Made by a program: the position numbers and the translations under genes. From Marinifilaceae bacterium (lineage in GTDB: Bacteria; Bacteroidota; Bacteroidia; Bacteroidales; Marinifilaceae), in the NCBI GenBank assembly GCA_016744515.1, contig JADGEF010000024.1:1-36630 (forward strand): 36,630 nt of DNA, read 5' to 3'. Shown here piece by piece: positions 35,398 through 36,630 of this stretch. The notes below the pieces were generated by a model. The model did no database searches. It worked only from the letters and a program-made list of their open reading frames with translations, and had not been told where the DNA came from. Each line of letters begins with the position of its first letter. The stretch's first letter is position 1.

Positions 35398-35988
35398 ATG
35401 AAACTAAAACAAGTATTTGTCCTAGGATTAGGAATGATAATGACTGCAGGATTAAGTTCATGTGGTTCTAGTGAAAAAGTAGTATCTGCGAAAGCTCAAG
35501 GAGAAGAGTTATTAGAAGTTTATTGTACTGGGAGTGAATATCAAAGTGATAAAAAGTACTTTAGAGCATCGGCAATTGGTGAAAGTTTAGATCAGATGGT
35601 TTCTAAGAAGAAAGCTGGAACAAATGCACGTGCCGAACTAGCATCTTTAGTTGCATCTACAATTAAAGGAACTATTGATAATTATATCAACTCTACCGAA
35701 TTAAATAATGTTGAGCAAGTAGAGGAACGTTTCGAAGGTTTAACTCGCGAGGTGATCAATCAGCAGCTTAATAATATTAAAGTGATTTGTGAGAAGCAAA
35801 CCCGTACTGCTCAAAACAAATATAAGACTTATATGGCTCTTGAAATGAGTGCTGAGGATTTAGAAAAAGCTATCGATCAGAAATTATCTCAAGATGAGAA
35901 ATTGAAAGTTGATTACGACTATAATAAGTTTAAAGAAACTTACGATGCGGAAATGCAGAAACTAGAAACTAAACAAAGAGGTTTCTAA
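35398..35988 (+). CDS. LPP20-family lipoprotein
   Basis: This 196-aa protein starts MKLKQVFVLGLGMIMTAGLS with the lipobox LSSC and C21 as the lipidated cysteine. The mature part contains DKKYFRASAIGESLDQ and KKAGTNARAELASLVASTIK, the YxRAxAxGxSxDxxxAxxxA-type helix of LPP20 lipoproteins. A coiled helical C-terminus ends KLETKQRGF. The ATG at 35398 is chosen because the longer frame begins with a TTG and spoils the signal peptide. It is probably anchored in the outer or inner membrane, and its biochemical role is unknown. Confidence 0.8.
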   Translation: MKLKQVFVLGLGMIMTAGLSSCGSSEKVVSAKAQGEELLEVYCTGSEYQSDKKYFRASAIGESLDQMVSKKKAGTNARAELASLVASTIKGTIDNYINSTELNNVEQVEERFEGLTREVINQQLNNIKVICEKQTRTAQNKYKTYMALEMSAEDLEKAIDQKLSQDEKLKVDYDYNKFKETYDAEMQKLETKQRGF

Positions 35989-36008
35989 TTGATTATTTCT
36001 AATAATAC

Positions 36009-36046
36009 AAAAAGAGCGCTTATCCATACGGTTAAGCGCTCTTTTT
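36009..36046. terminator. Bidirectional terminator between the LPP20 lipoprotein and transporter genes
   Basis: AAAAAGAGCGCTTA (36009-36022) is fully complementary to TAAGCGCTCTTTTT (36033-36046), with a 10-nt loop. The A-run on one side and T-run on the other supply U-tracts in both directions, fitting the convergent genes at 35988 and 36064. Confidence 0.92.
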
Positions 36047-36063
36047 ATATCCAGTCTAAACTT

Positions 36064-36630
36064 TTAGAGCATACTTACGAGCTGCACACAAACGATTAAA
36101 AAGACCATTGCAATAGGATAAACAGTTGCGTATGCAATAGCCTGCGCATTAGAGTCTGTCATGCCATCAACGGCAGCTAAGCCTGGTGTACTTGTCATAC
36201 TTCCTGTTAGGGCTCCTAATAAGTTAAGAAGATTCATTTTTAGCCAGTAATGACCGATAAGAGTTGTTAATAGCATCGGTACAAGTGCGATTACTATACC
36301 TATCCCGAAAAGGAGCATTCCTGATTCCTGAAAAGTTTCTACAAGTTTAGAGCCTGCGCTAGTACCAACTACAGCTAAAAACATGAGTAAACCTAACTGA
36401 CGAAGCAACTGGTTGGCTGTGCCTGACATGGTCCATAAGATAGGTCCTGTTTTTCCAATTCTACTAAGGATTAAGGCAACCATTAAGACACCACCTGTTA
36501 ATCCTAATGAGAATGTGAAATCATCTGAAAAGGAGATTTTAAGTTTTCCAACTAAAACACCTAAGACAATTCCCGTCGCAATAGGGAAGAAGTCGGTATC
36601 TGATAGTTTTTTTACATCGTTGCCAAAGAG
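36064..36630 (-). CDS. C-terminal part of an AspT/YidE/YbjL-type membrane transporter (runs off the right edge)
   Basis: The frame stays open past the first internal ATG (36483) to the window edge, adding LFGNDVKKLSDTDFFPIATG and further residues. The visible 188 residues are therefore the C-terminal end of a larger protein. They contain about five hydrophobic helices and the motif NLLGALTGSMTSTPGLAAVDG, characteristic of the Asp-Al_Ex (AspT/YidE/YbjL) duplication domain. The preceding LFGNDVKKL is the usual junction between the TrkA_C-like cytoplasmic domains and the second membrane half. These proteins act as antiporters or putative transporters; the substrate is unknown. Confidence 0.85.
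   Translation of the reverse strand, partial: LFGNDVKKLSDTDFFPIATGIVLGVLVGKLKISFSDDFTFSLGLTGGVLMVALILSRIGKTGPILWTMSGTANQLLRQLGLLMFLAVVGTSAGSKLVETFQESGMLLFGIGIVIALVPMLLTTLIGHYWLKMNLLNLLGALTGSMTSTPGLAAVDGMTDSNAQAIAYATVYPIAMVFLIVCVQLVSML

Overview
The window looks like a chromosomal segment of a low-GC member of the Bacteroidota, probably a marine or anaerobic Marinilabiliales/Marinifilaceae-type organism. That placement is inference. It rests on the gene order ftsX–DUF3098–uppP–truB–queA, a short epsilon subunit beside atpD, few Shine-Dalgarno sites, TAnnTTTG-like -7 boxes and LPP20-type lipoproteins. No rRNA or tRNA was recognised.

Region 1 (1–10844, all minus strand) is a complete-looking type I-B CRISPR-Cas locus. 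In transcription order it holds a WYL regulator, cas6, an accessory module (a 21-bp tandem-repeat reading frame and a 215-aa protein of unknown function), a strong hairpin, cas8b, cas7, cas5, cas3 (HD plus helicase), cas4, cas1, cas2, a leader and one CRISPR repeat cut by the left edge. The array must continue left of the window. Catalytic residues are intact in Cas1, Cas2, Cas3 and Cas4, so adaptation and interference both look functional. cas8b has an in-frame ATG that would give a 131-residue C-terminal product resembling an internally translated Cas11b.

Region 2 (10845–12261) is gene-poor. It has a structured GC-rich patch, a perfect hairpin and a decayed fragment of an AlbA_2/HATPase_c_4-type ATP-binding regulator. 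It looks like a scar between the defence island and the chromosome.

Region 3 (12262–19268) is a surface-polymer cluster: a YfhO-family GT-C-like membrane protein, two CDP-glycerol:glycerophosphotransferase (TagB/TagF) family proteins and a TagD-type glycerol-3-phosphate cytidylyltransferase, tightly packed on the plus strand. A polysaccharide flippase is convergent with them. Together they suggest a poly(glycerol-phosphate)-like, possibly glycosylated, teichoic-acid-like polymer in a Gram-negative lineage.

Region 4 (19444–28038, plus strand) is housekeeping: ftsX, a DUF3098 gene, uppP, truB, queA, a polyprenyl synthetase gene, atpD, atpC and a dihydroorotate-dehydrogenase-like gene, with clear terminators. 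Heptanucleotide tandem repeats sit just before the start codons of three genes (12262, 20504 and 23912).

Region 5 (28206–36630) is mixed: a small membrane protein; a Cys-rich probable lipoprotein whose signal peptide is out of frame; a carboxypeptidase-regulatory-like exported protein; cardiolipin synthase; prmC; recX; two adjacent LPP20-type envelope proteins; and the C-terminal part of an AspT/YidE-type transporter running off the right edge.

The least explained items are the repeat-plus-215-aa module inside the cas operon, the teichoic-acid-like cluster and the frameshifted Cys-rich lipoprotein.
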